Positions 42,842 to 52,135 of a stretch of DNA of 64,000 bases are shown here, piece by piece. The stretch is from assembly GCF_019203965.1 (NCBI RefSeq), contig NZ_CP076448.1:3177001-3241000 (forward strand), given 5' to 3'. The position numbers and the translations under genes were made by a program. A model generated the notes under the pieces. That model made no database searches. It was not told where the DNA came from and saw only the letters and a program-made list of their open reading frames with translations. Origin of the DNA: Elioraea tepida (GTDB taxonomy: Bacteria > Pseudomonadota > Alphaproteobacteria > Acetobacterales > Acetobacteraceae). Positions within the stretch are counted from its first letter, which is position 1. Every line of letters starts with the position of its first letter.

Positions 42842-42965
42842 CGATGCCCCTGCCATCCCCCCGAAAGCGCGCTTCGCGGAGCGCCCAGGTCCTGTCAACT
42901 CCCCTTTTCCGCGGCAGCCGCGTGATTGGCCCTTGGATCGCCCGCCAAGGTGTCGGAATGAAGGC

Positions 42966-42991
42966 GCGCTTCGGGCCTTCGTCCGAAGCGC
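42966..42991. repeat. Perfect 9-bp inverted repeat in the leader of the Gfo/Idh/MocA gene
   Basis: GCGCTTCGG at 42966-42974 is repeated as its exact reverse complement at 42983-42991, with an 8-base loop. It sits 15 bases before ATG 43007, directly ahead of the AGGGGAG ribosome site. In RNA this would form a very stable hairpin beside the start. There is no T-run, so it is not a standard terminator. Operator or translational control element are alternatives. Confidence 0.5.
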
Positions 42992-43006
42992 CGGCAGGGG
43001 AGAGCG

Positions 43007-43957
43007 ATGGCACGGGTGAGGGTCGCGGTGATCGGGGCGGGCCATTTCGGCCGGTTCCACGCGCAGAAGGTGGCGGCCGCGGCAGGGGCCGTTCTCGTCG
43101 GCATCCATGACCGGCATCCGGAGCGTGCGGCTGCCGTTGCCGCCGAGCTCGGCGCCCCCGCCCTTGCCTCGGCCTCTGACGCGATCGAGGCGTCGGAGGC
43201 GGTGATCGTCGCCACCTCCACCCCGTCGCACCATGAGATTGCCGCCGCGGCGTTCGACGCGGGCCGGCATGTGCTCGTCGAGAAGCCGATGACGGCGACT
43301 CTTGCCGAGGCCGATGACCTGATCGCGCGCGCGGCGAGGGCGGGGCGCGTGCTCCAGGTCGGGCATCTCGAGCGGTTCTCGGCGGCGCGCGGGGCGCTCG
43401 CGCGCCACGTCTCGCGCCCCCTCGTGATGGAATGCGTCCGGGTCTCGCCGTTCCGGCCGAGGGGGCTCGATGTGTCGGTCGTACTCGACCTGATGATCCA
43501 CGACATCGACCTCGTGCTTATGCTCGCTCAGGCCGCCCCCGTCTCGGTGGAGGCGACCGGCGCGACCGTGATGTCGGATCGGATCGATGTCGCGCTGGCG
43601 CGCCTTGCCTTCGCCGACGGCCGGGCCGCCTCCCTCAGCGCGAGCCGGATCGCTCCCGGCACGACGCGCACGCTCCGCGTCGCGGGGGTGGACGGCACGC
43701 TCGAGGCAGACCTTGTCGCCCGCACGCTGAGGCGTTTCCAGGTCGCGGACGGGTCGGTCTCTGAGGAGAGCTGGACGGAGGCCGACAGCCTCGCCGCGCA
43801 GCTCGAGGGGTTCCTCGCGGCGGTGCGTGGCGAGGCGCCGCCGCGTGTCGACGGCAGGGCGGGCCGGGCGGCGCTTGCCATCGCGCTCGAGATCGAGGCG
43901 CGGATCGCCGAGGCGCAGGCCTCAGCACGCGCCGCCGGGCTGCTCGAGACGCTCTAG
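43007..43957 (+). CDS. Gfo/Idh/MocA family NAD(P)-dependent oxidoreductase, 316 aa
   Basis: Rossmann motif VAVIGAGHFGRFHAQKV begins at residue 6, followed by ATSTPSHHEIAAAAFDAGRHVLVEKPMT with the EKP signature near 92-94. The C-terminal alpha/beta domain has LDLMIHDIDLVLML. In many alphaproteobacteria a protein of this type is encoded in the lipid A cluster between lpxI/lpxA and lpxB. Here it lies tail-to-tail with lpxB and its last 36 bases overlap the 3' end of lpxB on the other strand. Substrate unknown. Confidence 0.9.
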   Translation: MARVRVAVIGAGHFGRFHAQKVAAAAGAVLVGIHDRHPERAAAVAAELGAPALASASDAIEASEAVIVATSTPSHHEIAAAAFDAGRHVLVEKPMTATLAEADDLIARAARAGRVLQVGHLERFSAARGALARHVSRPLVMECVRVSPFRPRGLDVSVVLDLMIHDIDLVLMLAQAAPVSVEATGATVMSDRIDVALARLAFADGRAASLSASRIAPGTTRTLRVAGVDGTLEADLVARTLRRFQVADGSVSEESWTEADSLAAQLEGFLAAVRGEAPPRVDGRAGRAALAIALEIEARIAEAQASARAAGLLETL

Positions 43958-45067
43958 GATCGCCTCTGCCGCCGCCTCCGAGGGCGCGCGGCCACCCGGG
44001 GCGGCGAGGGCGGCGCGCACCTCCGCACAGGCCCGGCGCTGCGCCGCCGCTGCGGCGTGATCGGTCAGAAGCGTGGTGACCGCCGCGGCGAGTGCCTCCG
44101 GCGTGGCGTTCTCCTGCAAGAGTTCCGGCACCGCCGGCTCGGTGGCGAGCAGGTTGACGAGCGAGGCGTGACGCACCCTGACGAGCCGACGCACGATCGC
44201 AACCGTCAGCCTGTTGCCGCGCCAGGCCACCACCTGCGGCACGCCGGCGAGCGCGACCTCGAGCGAGGAGGTGCCCGATTTCACGAGCGCCGCGGCGGCG
44301 GCGGCGAGCGCATCGCGCTTGCCCTGGTCGTCATCGACCACCGGGACGCCCGGCCATGCTCGGGCGATCCGCTCTTTGTGGCGGGGAAGGGAGAGAGCGA
44401 CGGGAACGAGGCCGGGGACGCGGGTGCGAAGCCGCTCGAGCGCGGCGCCGAAGAGCGGCAGGTGCCGCGCGAGCTCGCCCTGTCGGCTTCCGGGCATGAC
44501 GGCGAGAACTCTCGCCCCCTCGGCGAGGCCGTGCCGTCTCCGGAACGACTCCCCGTCCCCGGGCACCGCGCCCTCGAGGACAGGGTGGCCGACGAACCGC
44601 GCCTCGATCCCCGCGCTCGCGAAGAACGCGGGCTCGAAGGGCAGAAGGCAAAGGAGACGGTCGACCCGCGCGGCGATCTTCCGCACCCGGCCCGGACGCC
44701 AGGCCCAGACCTGCGGCGCGACGTAGTGGACCACGCGCACGCCCTTCCGCCGCACGCGCCCGGCGAGGCGAAGGGCGAAGGACGGCGCATCGATCGTGAC
44801 GAGAACGTCGGGGCGTTTGGCGAGGATGTCGGCCTCCGCTTCGCCAAGGCGCCTGATCAGCCGCGGCAGGGAGGGCAGAACCTCGGCAAGCCCCATCAGC
44901 GCGAGCTCCTCCATCGGGAAGAGGGAGGCGAGCCCCTGCTCGGCCATCCGCGGCCCGCCGATCCCGGCGAAGCGCACACCCGGCCGACGCGCCGCGAGCG
45001 ACGCCATCAGCCGCCCGCCGAGCACATCGCCGGAGGCCTCTCCCGCGACGAGGTAGATCAGCGTCAT
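43922..45067 (-). CDS. lpxB: Lipid-A-disaccharide synthase LpxB, 381 aa
   Basis: Inner-membrane-associated GT19 glycosyltransferase joining UDP-2,3-diacylglucosamine and lipid X. Hallmarks: LVAGEASGDVLGGRLMASL at the N terminus, FAGIGGPRMAEQGL, HYVAPQVWAWRPGRV, CLLPFEPAFF, GHPVLE, MPGSRQGE and KSGTSSLEVAL. Length is typical. Its ATG overlaps the stop of the M20 peptidase gene (ATGA). LpxA, LpxD and FabZ are not in the window, so this copy is detached from the usual lpx cluster. Confidence 0.96.
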   Translation of the reverse strand: MTLIYLVAGEASGDVLGGRLMASLAARRPGVRFAGIGGPRMAEQGLASLFPMEELALMGLAEVLPSLPRLIRRLGEAEADILAKRPDVLVTIDAPSFALRLAGRVRRKGVRVVHYVAPQVWAWRPGRVRKIAARVDRLLCLLPFEPAFFASAGIEARFVGHPVLEGAVPGDGESFRRRHGLAEGARVLAVMPGSRQGELARHLPLFGAALERLRTRVPGLVPVALSLPRHKERIARAWPGVPVVDDDQGKRDALAAAAAALVKSGTSSLEVALAGVPQVVAWRGNRLTVAIVRRLVRVRHASLVNLLATEPAVPELLQENATPEALAAAVTTLLTDHAAAAAQRRACAEVRAALAAPGGRAPSEAAAEAILERLEQPGGAC

Positions 45068-46272
45068 GCGGCGAGCAGGGCGCGTACCGCGGCCTCGAGC
45101 GCATCCGCCACCGCGAAGAGCTCGGCGAGCTCGACATGTTCGTCCGCGCCGCCCATACCGTGCGGGGTAGGCCCGAACACGGCGGTGGGGATGCCGAACA
45201 GGCGGAACAGCCGCGCATCGGAGCCGCCCACCCTAAGGTTGAGAACGGGGCGGCGGCCGAGCACCGCTTCCGCCGCACACGCGAGGGCCTCGAACAGGGG
45301 ATGGTCGGGTGGTGTGACGGTCGGCTCCCAGGCGACATCGACGCTGAGCGTCACCCTGGGCAGGTCGGCGATCGCTGATCGTGCGGCGGCGATGACCGCC
45401 TCGGTCGTCGTCCCCGGCGGCAGACGGATATCGAGCCCTGCCTCGGCCCGCTCCGGCACGAGGTTGGTGCTCGTTCCGGCAGCGACCCGGCCGAGATTGA
45501 CGGTAAGCCGCGAGAGCGTCTCCGCCTCGCCCTGACCCCCGAAGCGCTCGCTCACGTCCCGGGCGGCCGCGATCGCCCGCGCGACCTCTGCGGGCAGCGC
45601 GACCGGCAGATCGCGCAGCGCGAGGAGACGACGAACCGCCTCGACCACCAACTCTGCAGCGTTGACGCCCCGATGCACATGCGCGCCGTGCGCGGCGCGC
45701 CCCTCCGCCTGCAGCGTCAGCCACACCATGCCCTTCTCGCCGAAGCGGATCACGGCAGGGCTGCCGGCATCGACGACGATGCAGGCGTCGCCCCGCAGGG
45801 CGGGAACGGTCTCGAGCAGGAACAACGTGCCGTCGCGCCCCATGCTCTCCTCGTCGCCGGCGAGCGCGAGCACCACCTCGCCCGGCCAGTCGCGACGCCC
45901 AGCAAGCGCGGAGAGGACGGCGATCGCGGCGGCGATCCCGCCCTTCATGTCGGCAGAGCCGCGGCCGAACAGCCTGCCGTCGCGCGCCTCGGGCGCATAG
46001 GGAGGGCTCTCCCAGCGCGCCTCGTCCCCGGCCGGATAGGTGTCGAGATGGCCGGAGAGGACGATCCGCCGGCCCGGCCGTCCGCCGCGCAGCACCGCAA
46101 CGAGGTTGTGCACGGGCTCGCGACGCACATGGCGCGTCACCTCCACGTCCGGGATCGCCGCGAGGATCCGCGCCGCTTCGTCGGCGACGGCACGGGTGTC
46201 GGAGGGCGGCGTCTCGGAGGGGATCGCGATCAGCGCCTTCGCCGTCTCGAGGATCAGGTCGTGATCGGTCAT
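45064..46272 (-). CDS. M20 family metallopeptidase / ArgE-DapE-type deacylase, 402 aa
   Basis: Di-zinc amidohydrolase. His75 and Asp77 in SGHLDTYPAG, Asp108 in GRGSADMKGG, the Glu141-Glu142 pair in AGDEESMGRDG, and the dimerisation lid AHGAHVHRGVNAAELV are visible. A C-terminal ligand His is in PHGMGGADEHVEL. Family members remove acetyl or succinyl groups from amino acids or cleave dipeptides. The gene is overlapped at both ends by 4 bases with the nitrilase-like and lpxB genes. Confidence 0.9.
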   Translation of the reverse strand: MTDHDLILETAKALIAIPSETPPSDTRAVADEAARILAAIPDVEVTRHVRREPVHNLVAVLRGGRPGRRIVLSGHLDTYPAGDEARWESPPYAPEARDGRLFGRGSADMKGGIAAAIAVLSALAGRRDWPGEVVLALAGDEESMGRDGTLFLLETVPALRGDACIVVDAGSPAVIRFGEKGMVWLTLQAEGRAAHGAHVHRGVNAAELVVEAVRRLLALRDLPVALPAEVARAIAAARDVSERFGGQGEAETLSRLTVNLGRVAAGTSTNLVPERAEAGLDIRLPPGTTTEAVIAAARSAIADLPRVTLSVDVAWEPTVTPPDHPLFEALACAAEAVLGRRPVLNLRVGGSDARLFRLFGIPTAVFGPTPHGMGGADEHVELAELFAVADALEAAVRALLAA

Positions 46273-47141
46273 GCCGCCCGGGTCGGCCGCACGACGACGG
46301 GGCAGGGAGGGACCTCCTCCGGCCAGTCGGCATGGTTCAGCACCGCGCCGTCGCGCCGCACCGCATCGACCGACGCGGGGTCGAGCGTGGCGACGACGAG
46401 GCCGGGCGCGTTCTCGCCCCCCTCGGCGATGATCCCGTCATCGGGGAAGAAGCGGTCAGCGGGGCCGTAGATCCCGGCCCGCCCATGGTTCGAATCGAGG
46501 CTCTCGCACCACGGTGCTGTGCCGACGGTGGGCGCGACCGCGACCAGGCACTGGTTCTCGATCGCCCTCGCCCGCGCCGAGACGGTGACGCGCGTCGCGC
46601 CTGCCGCCGTGTCGGTCGCGGCAGGGGCGAGGATGAGCCACGCACCGGCCCGCGCCTGGGCGCGCACGAGCGGAGGGAATTCCACGTCGTAACAGACGGC
46701 GATCCCGAGCCTTCCCCACGGGGTCTCGAACACACGGGGCGGCGCGCCCGGGGCGAGCCCCCAGGCTTCGCGCTCGAACCGTGTGGGCCGGTTCTTGTCC
46801 TGCCAACCCGCGAGGCCCTCAGGCGCGACGAGGGGGCAGGCGTTGACGATGCCCAGCTCGGTTCGCAGCAACACCGTTCCGCCGGCGATCCAAAGCCGGT
46901 GTCGGGCGGCGGCACGCTCGAGCGACGCCACGAGCCGAGATGCTGCGTCTGCCGCGCGGTCGCGCTCGGCGGCCGCGCCGCCGCCGCCGGGGAAGGCCTC
47001 GGCGCAGAGAGCGTATTCGGGAAGTACGAGAAGCTCCGCCCCGGCCGCGCGCGCCTCCTCACACCACCGCTCGAGCCAGTGGGCGACCGGCTCGGCGCGA
47101 ACGGGCCAGGCGAGGGTGGCGAGGCGTAGCGGACGGGTCAC
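46269..47141 (-). CDS. Carbon-nitrogen hydrolase (nitrilase superfamily), 290 aa
   Basis: Glu-Lys-Cys amidase-fold enzyme. The catalytic triad can be read as Glu42 (LPEYALC), Lys116 (GWQDKNRPTRFE) and Cys150 (GIAVCYDVEFP). The GTG at 47141 overlaps the stop of the acetyltransferase gene (GTGA), and translation upstream of it gives only non-homologous arginine-rich sequence. Members paired with a GNAT acetyltransferase are frequently annotated simply as carbon-nitrogen hydrolase. The amide substrate is unknown. Confidence 0.9.
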   Translation of the reverse strand: MTRPLRLATLAWPVRAEPVAHWLERWCEEARAAGAELLVLPEYALCAEAFPGGGGAAAERDRAADAASRLVASLERAAARHRLWIAGGTVLLRTELGIVNACPLVAPEGLAGWQDKNRPTRFEREAWGLAPGAPPRVFETPWGRLGIAVCYDVEFPPLVRAQARAGAWLILAPAATDTAAGATRVTVSARARAIENQCLVAVAPTVGTAPWCESLDSNHGRAGIYGPADRFFPDDGIIAEGGENAPGLVVATLDPASVDAVRRDGAVLNHADWPEEVPPCPVVVRPTRAA

Positions 47142-47752
47142 GGCAGCGGCGCGTCGCCGAGCGGGCGGATCCAGAAGGAGAGCTCGTGCAGGCTCTCCTC
47201 CGTGCCGCCGATCTCGCGCCACGCGAGGTGGCAGACGAGGTTCGGGTAGGGCACGTAGCCGCGCCGGCGCCAGAACCCATCAAGCGGCCGGTAGTCCGCA
47301 GGCCGAAGCGGGTCGTCATCCGGCCGCCGCACCGCGCAGAAACAGGTGTAGGCAATGCCGGGGAAGCTCGCGGCATGGGCCTCGCGCGCGTCGAAGAAGG
47401 CATGGCCGAGGCCGCGCCCGCGATAGGCCGGAAGCAGCACGCTCTCGCCAAAATAGAAGAATCGGGACGGATCGAGCCCATGGTCCTCGAACGGGGAACG
47501 GATCGCATCCGTCTCGACCGCGAGCGGCAGGCAGGTCGCAGCACCCACCACCGCCTCGCCGTCGCGCACCAGAACGATGGCCCCGCCATCGCGCGTGTAG
47601 CGGGCGAGGTAGCTCGCCTCGTAGGCGGCATCGCCGTCGTAGAGATAGGGATACTCGCGGAACACGGCGATCCTCAGCCGCGCGAGCTCCTTCAGATGCG
47701 GCAGAAGAGCGGGCCCGGTGAGGGTGTCGATTCGGAGCGTGGTGCCGTCCAT
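47138..47752 (-). CDS. GNAT family N-acetyltransferase, 204 aa
   Basis: The acetyl-CoA-binding segment ESVLLPAYRGRGLGHAFFDARE (about residues 103-124, with RGRGLG as motif A) marks the GNAT fold. The N-terminal RIAVFREYPYLYDGDAAYEASYL and C-terminal YRPLDGFWRRRGYVPYPNL match a subgroup of about 200 aa usually found next to a nitrilase-like gene, as here. Its start is 62 bases downstream of the COG0523 GTPase, so one transcript from hisI to lpxB is possible. Confidence 0.88.
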   Translation of the reverse strand: MDGTTLRIDTLTGPALLPHLKELARLRIAVFREYPYLYDGDAAYEASYLARYTRDGGAIVLVRDGEAVVGAATCLPLAVETDAIRSPFEDHGLDPSRFFYFGESVLLPAYRGRGLGHAFFDAREAHAASFPGIAYTCFCAVRRPDDDPLRPADYRPLDGFWRRRGYVPYPNLVCHLAWREIGGTEESLHELSFWIRPLGDAPLP

Positions 47753-47814
47753 GCCGCATGCTTACGAGGTGCGGTGGGGAACGGCAACGAAGCGCTTCGC
47801 GCGCCCGCGCGCCG

Positions 47815-48932
<1,118 letters not shown>

Positions 48933-48936
<4 letters not shown>

Positions 48937-49355
48937 CGCGCGCCCCCGTAGAGCGCTTCCGGGTCGGCGAGGGGGGCGGCAATCTCGGTCACCGCTCCGT
49001 CGCGGATGGCGGTGAAGAAGCACGACCGCCGGCCGGTGTGGCAGGCGACACCGGTCTGCTCGACGAGGGCGAGCAGCGAATCCCGATCGCAATCGAGCCT
49101 GAGCTCGACCAGGCGCTGCACCTGCCCCGAGGTCTCGCCCTTGCGCCACAGCGTGCCGCGGCTTCGCGAGAAGTAGCAGACGCGCCCGGTGGCGAGAGTC
49201 TCCTCCACCGCCGCTCGGTTCATCCAGGCGAGCATCAGCACCTCGCCGGTTGCGGCGTCCTGGGCGATGATGGGCACGAGTCCGGCGCGGTCGAACCGGA
49301 CGGCGTCGAGGAAGGCCTCGCGCGCTCGCTCGTGCGGTGGGGTGTAGCTGGTCAC
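48933..49355 (-). CDS. hisI: Phosphoribosyl-AMP cyclohydrolase HisI, 140 aa
   Basis: Third step of histidine biosynthesis, opening the adenine ring of PR-AMP. GEVLMLAWMNRAAVEETLAT and SRSRGTLWRKGETSG are standard. The metal ligands are intact: Asp88, Asp90 and Asp92 in LDCDRDSLL, and cysteines Cys89, Cys105 and Cys112 in the CD and ACHTGRRSC segments. No other his gene is nearby. It heads the zinc-linked transcript with COG0523. Haas and colleagues described such Zur-linked HisI paralogues; whether a second hisI exists elsewhere cannot be seen. Confidence 0.93.
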
Positions 49356-49378
49356 GCAGGCTCCTTCGCAGCCTTAGG

Positions 49379-49416
49379 AAATGATTATAATATGACACGA
49401 TGACCAGCGGAACAAT
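49379..49416. promoter_or_regulatory. Zur-like box with overlapping divergent promoters (hisI leftward, zur rightward)
   Basis: An AT-rich island in a GC-rich background. GATTATAATATGACA at 49383-49397 matches 11 of 14 positions of the Zur pattern TGTTATA-N-TATAACA. On the minus strand a -35-like TTGTTC (49415-49410) is followed after 17 bases by TATTAT, directing hisI. On the plus strand TATAAT lies at 49386-49391, and transcription would begin about 7 bases later, just before ATG 49400. The -35 for that side is weak. Zinc-dependent repression of both genes is inferred. Confidence 0.65.
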
Positions 49417-49909
49417 GACGGAAGGCTCCGAGACCGGGATTGAGGCGGCGCTCGCGCGGGCGGAGCGGCACTGCGCCGCCCGCGGGGCGCGGCTGACCAA
49501 CCTTCGACGCCAAGTGCTCGCGCTGATCCTCCAAAGCCCCGTTCCGATCGGCGCCTATGCACTGCTCGACAAGCTGAAGCCGAGCCATGCCGGGGCCGCC
49601 CCGCCCACCGTCTATCGCGCTCTCGAGTTCCTTCTCAAGCATCGCCTGGTGCACCGGATCGAGCGGCTCAACGCCTTCATCGGCTGCCGTGTCGGCTGCA
49701 CGGAGGCCAGCGCAGCGCAGGGGCACGAGGAGCACGGGCATGCCCATGCGGCGCAGTTCCTGATCTGCCGCCGCTGCGGCCGCGTCGAGGAGATCGAGGA
49801 CGAGGCGGTCGGCCGCGCGCTCGCTGCCGCTGCGCGCTGCGCGGGATTTGCGCCCGAGCATGCGACGGTCGAGATCGAGGGCACCTGCTCCTCCTGCCGC
49901 GCAGGCTGA
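49400..49909 (+). CDS. zur: Fur-family zinc-uptake regulator Zur, 169 aa
   Basis: Zinc-responsive repressor of the Fur family. The winged-helix half has ARGARLTNLRRQVLALIL and PPTVYRALEFLLKHRLVHRIE. The C-terminal half has a His-rich GHEEHGHAHAAQF segment (sensor site) and two structural zinc pairs, Cys123/Cys126 (CRRC) and Cys163/Cys166 (CSSC). If transcription starts at the TATAAT-linked site, ATG 49400 would be nearly leaderless. ATG 49415 is an in-frame alternative preceded by AGCGGA. Divergent gene order with COG0523 and hisI supports zinc rather than iron. Confidence 0.92.
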   Translation: MTSGTMTEGSETGIEAALARAERHCAARGARLTNLRRQVLALILQSPVPIGAYALLDKLKPSHAGAAPPTVYRALEFLLKHRLVHRIERLNAFIGCRVGCTEASAAQGHEEHGHAHAAQFLICRRCGRVEEIEDEAVGRALAAAARCAGFAPEHATVEIEGTCSSCRAG

Positions 49910-50050
49910 GAGCGCGCCCGCCACGGCGCACGCCGCGTGTCGAGGCCGTTGCGCGAGCGGCCGGCCGCGCCGAAGGCTGTGGACGATGCCGCGCCGACGA
50001 GCGGCGAAGGGGCGGCAGCCGACGGGGGCCGCCCGCCAGCCTTCCTCGCC

Positions 50051-51268
50051 TCACCCTCTGTGGTGGCGCAGGACGGACAACCCCGCCTCGAGGTCAGCGA
50101 TCAGGTCGGCCGTGTCCTCGAGCCCGATGTGCAGCCGCACCGCTGGCCCGCCGAGGTCGCCCGAGGTCGCGGTGCGGGTGATGAACCCCGTGGTGGGGAG
50201 GGCGAGGCTCTCATAGCCGCCCCAGGAGGCGCCGATCCCGAACAGGGTCAGGCTGTCGACGAAGGCCCAAGTGTCCTCGACGCTGAACTCGGGGCGGAAC
50301 ACCACGCCGAACAAAGAGCACGCTCCCGTGAAGTCGCGCTTCCAGAGCTCATGCCCGGGCGCTCCCGGGAGGGCAGGGTAGAGGACCTTAAGCACTTCCG
50401 GCCGGGACGCGAGCCAGGACGCGACCTCGAGCGCGGTCGCCGCCTGCCGCGCAAGCCGAACCGGCATGGTGCGCACGCCGCGCAGCGCGAGCCAGCAATC
50501 ATCCGGCGAGGCGTACTGCCCGAGCTGCAGCGCGGCGGAGCGAAGCGTCCGCCAATCCTCCTCGGTGTTGACCGTGATCGCGCCGAGCAGCACGTCGGAG
50601 TGCCCCACAACGTACTTGGTGAGCGCCTGGATCGAGACATCGACGCCGTGGCGGAACGGCTGGAAGTGGTGGATGCCCCAGGTGTTGTCCATCAGCACCT
50701 TTGCCCCGCGCGCATGGGCGGCGCGAGCGATCGCGGGGATGTCCTGAACCTCGAAGGTGTGGCTGCCCGGGCTTTCGGTGTAGACCACCCGCGTGTTGGG
50801 GCGGATCAAGGCCGCGATCCCGGCCTCATCGATGCAGGGGTCGTAGTAGGTCGTCTCGATGCCGAGACGGGCGAGCATCCCGTCAGCGAAGCTTCGCGCA
50901 GGGCCGTAGACGCTGTCGGGCATCAGGAGGTGATCGCCCGCCTTGAGGAAGGCGAGGAGCGGCACCGTGACGGCGGCAAGCCCGGTCGAGACGATCTGGC
51001 ACCGCCGCCCGCCCTCGATCTCGCAGATGACGTCCTCGAGCGCGTGGTGGTTCGGGCCGCCCTGGGTGCCATAGGTCAGCGCCTGGTCGAACCGCTTCGC
51101 GGCCGCCGCGCGGCGATCGGCGCAGGTGGGGTAGAGGACGGTCGAGCCGCGCACGACGGGCGGGTTGACGAAGCCGTGCACGCGCGTGCCGGCGCGGCCC
51201 GCATGGCTCATGCGGGTGAAGAAGCCGTGCGGCGTGCCGTGTCCCTTGCGTGCGCTGTCGTCAGGCAT
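50051..51268 (-). CDS. metC: Cystathionine beta-lyase (Cys/Met metabolism PLP enzyme), 405 aa
   Basis: Converts cystathionine to homocysteine, pyruvate and ammonia. It has TYGTQGGPNHHALEDVICEI near 65-84, YTESPGSHTFEVQDIPAI, LMDNTWGIHHFQPFRHGVD and the PLP lysine Lys218 in SIQALTKYVVGHSD, as in the MetC subgroup. The start ATG 51268 overlaps the end of the sulfurtransferase gene by 8 bases (ATGCCTGA). It is the last gene of a nudF-alaX-sseA-metC transcript and is convergent with zur, 141 GC-rich bases away that hold nothing recognisable. Confidence 0.93.
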   Translation of the reverse strand: MPDDSARKGHGTPHGFFTRMSHAGRAGTRVHGFVNPPVVRGSTVLYPTCADRRAAAAKRFDQALTYGTQGGPNHHALEDVICEIEGGRRCQIVSTGLAAVTVPLLAFLKAGDHLLMPDSVYGPARSFADGMLARLGIETTYYDPCIDEAGIAALIRPNTRVVYTESPGSHTFEVQDIPAIARAAHARGAKVLMDNTWGIHHFQPFRHGVDVSIQALTKYVVGHSDVLLGAITVNTEEDWRTLRSAALQLGQYASPDDCWLALRGVRTMPVRLARQAATALEVASWLASRPEVLKVLYPALPGAPGHELWKRDFTGACSLFGVVFRPEFSVEDTWAFVDSLTLFGIGASWGGYESLALPTTGFITRTATSGDLGGPAVRLHIGLEDTADLIADLEAGLSVLRHHRG

Positions 51269-52130
51269 CGGATCGTGTCTCCACAGGCGTGTCGGTGCGC
51301 CCGCCCCACTCGGTCCATGACCCGTCATAGACGGCGACATCGGGAAGCCCGACCAGATGGGCGGCGAAGGCGATTGCGCAGGCGGTGACGCCGGAGCCGC
51401 AGGAGGCGATCACGGGGTGCGTGCCATCCGCCCCGGCAGCGGCGAGAAGGGCGCGCAGCTCCTCGGCTGGGCGGAACGTCGCGTCATCGTTCAGAAGTGC
51501 GAGATGGGGCAGGTTGCTCGCCCCCGGGATGTGGCCCGAGCGGAGGCCGGGCCGAGGCTCCGGCGCGGTGCCGTGGAAACGTCCCGCCGGCCGCGCGTCG
51601 ACGAGCCGGGCTGTGTGCGTGGTAACGGCGCCGAGCACCGCGCGCCAGTCGGCCACGAGCCAGGGGCGGAAGGCGGGGGCGAACACGGCAGGCGGCGGTG
51701 AGGCGGGTTCCCCGCTCTCCGTCGGCCGCCCTTCGGCGATCCATTTCGGCAGGCCGCCATCGAGCACCGCGGCCGCGTCGTGCCCGAAAACGCGCATCAT
51801 CCACCAGCCGCGCGCCGCCGAGGCCATGCCCTTCTGGTCGTAGAACACGACCTGGTGCGCGTTCGAGATGCCCAAGGCTTCCATCGCTGCGGCGAAGGTC
51901 GTGGGGTCGGGCAGCATGTGGGGAAGGTCGGTCGAGCGGTCAGCCACCTCGTCGATGTCGAGGTAGCGCGCGCCCGGGATCCGCCGGGCGCGGTACTCGG
52001 CCTTGCCGTCCTTCGGCTCGTTCGGCAGGTATTTGGTGATGTCGACCACCACGAGCCCCGGCTCGCCCAAGCGCTCGGCGAGCCAGGCGGTGGTGACGAG
52101 CGCGTCAGGATTCGCGTAGCCCTCAGCCAT
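51261..52130 (-). CDS. sseA: 3-mercaptopyruvate sulfurtransferase SseA, 289 aa
   Basis: Two-domain rhodanese. The N-terminal inactive domain has PGLVVVDITKYLP and RIPGARYLDID. The C-terminal domain has RLVDARPAGRFHGTAPEPRP, GHIPGASNLPH and the active loop ASCGSGVTAC with catalytic Cys244. The CGSGVT loop is the mercaptopyruvate type rather than the CRKG-type thiosulfate sulfurtransferase. ATG 52130 is 5 bases after the alaX stop. It transfers sulfur from mercaptopyruvate, fitting beside metC. Confidence 0.94.
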   Translation of the reverse strand: MAEGYANPDALVTTAWLAERLGEPGLVVVDITKYLPNEPKDGKAEYRARRIPGARYLDIDEVADRSTDLPHMLPDPTTFAAAMEALGISNAHQVVFYDQKGMASAARGWWMMRVFGHDAAAVLDGGLPKWIAEGRPTESGEPASPPPAVFAPAFRPWLVADWRAVLGAVTTHTARLVDARPAGRFHGTAPEPRPGLRSGHIPGASNLPHLALLNDDATFRPAEELRALLAAAGADGTHPVIASCGSGVTACAIAFAAHLVGLPDVAVYDGSWTEWGGRTDTPVETRSDA

Positions 52131-52135
52131 GTCCC

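Noticed and set aside
42893-42898. Perfect TTGACA (minus strand) as promoter of the MFS/spermidine-synthase gene
   Set aside because: The spacing leads to GAAGCG as -10, not similar to TATAAT. It is mentioned under the gene but too weak for its own entry.
42842-43501. N-terminal extension of the MFS/spermidine-synthase frame up to 43501
   Set aside because: It overlaps the divergent Gfo/Idh/MocA gene, lacks membrane spans and is arginine-rich. ATG 42841 or 42856 fits the family start.
49910-50050. Arginine/alanine-rich frames between zur and metC
   Set aside because: Short, no ribosome site, GC-palindromic composition and no match to any family.
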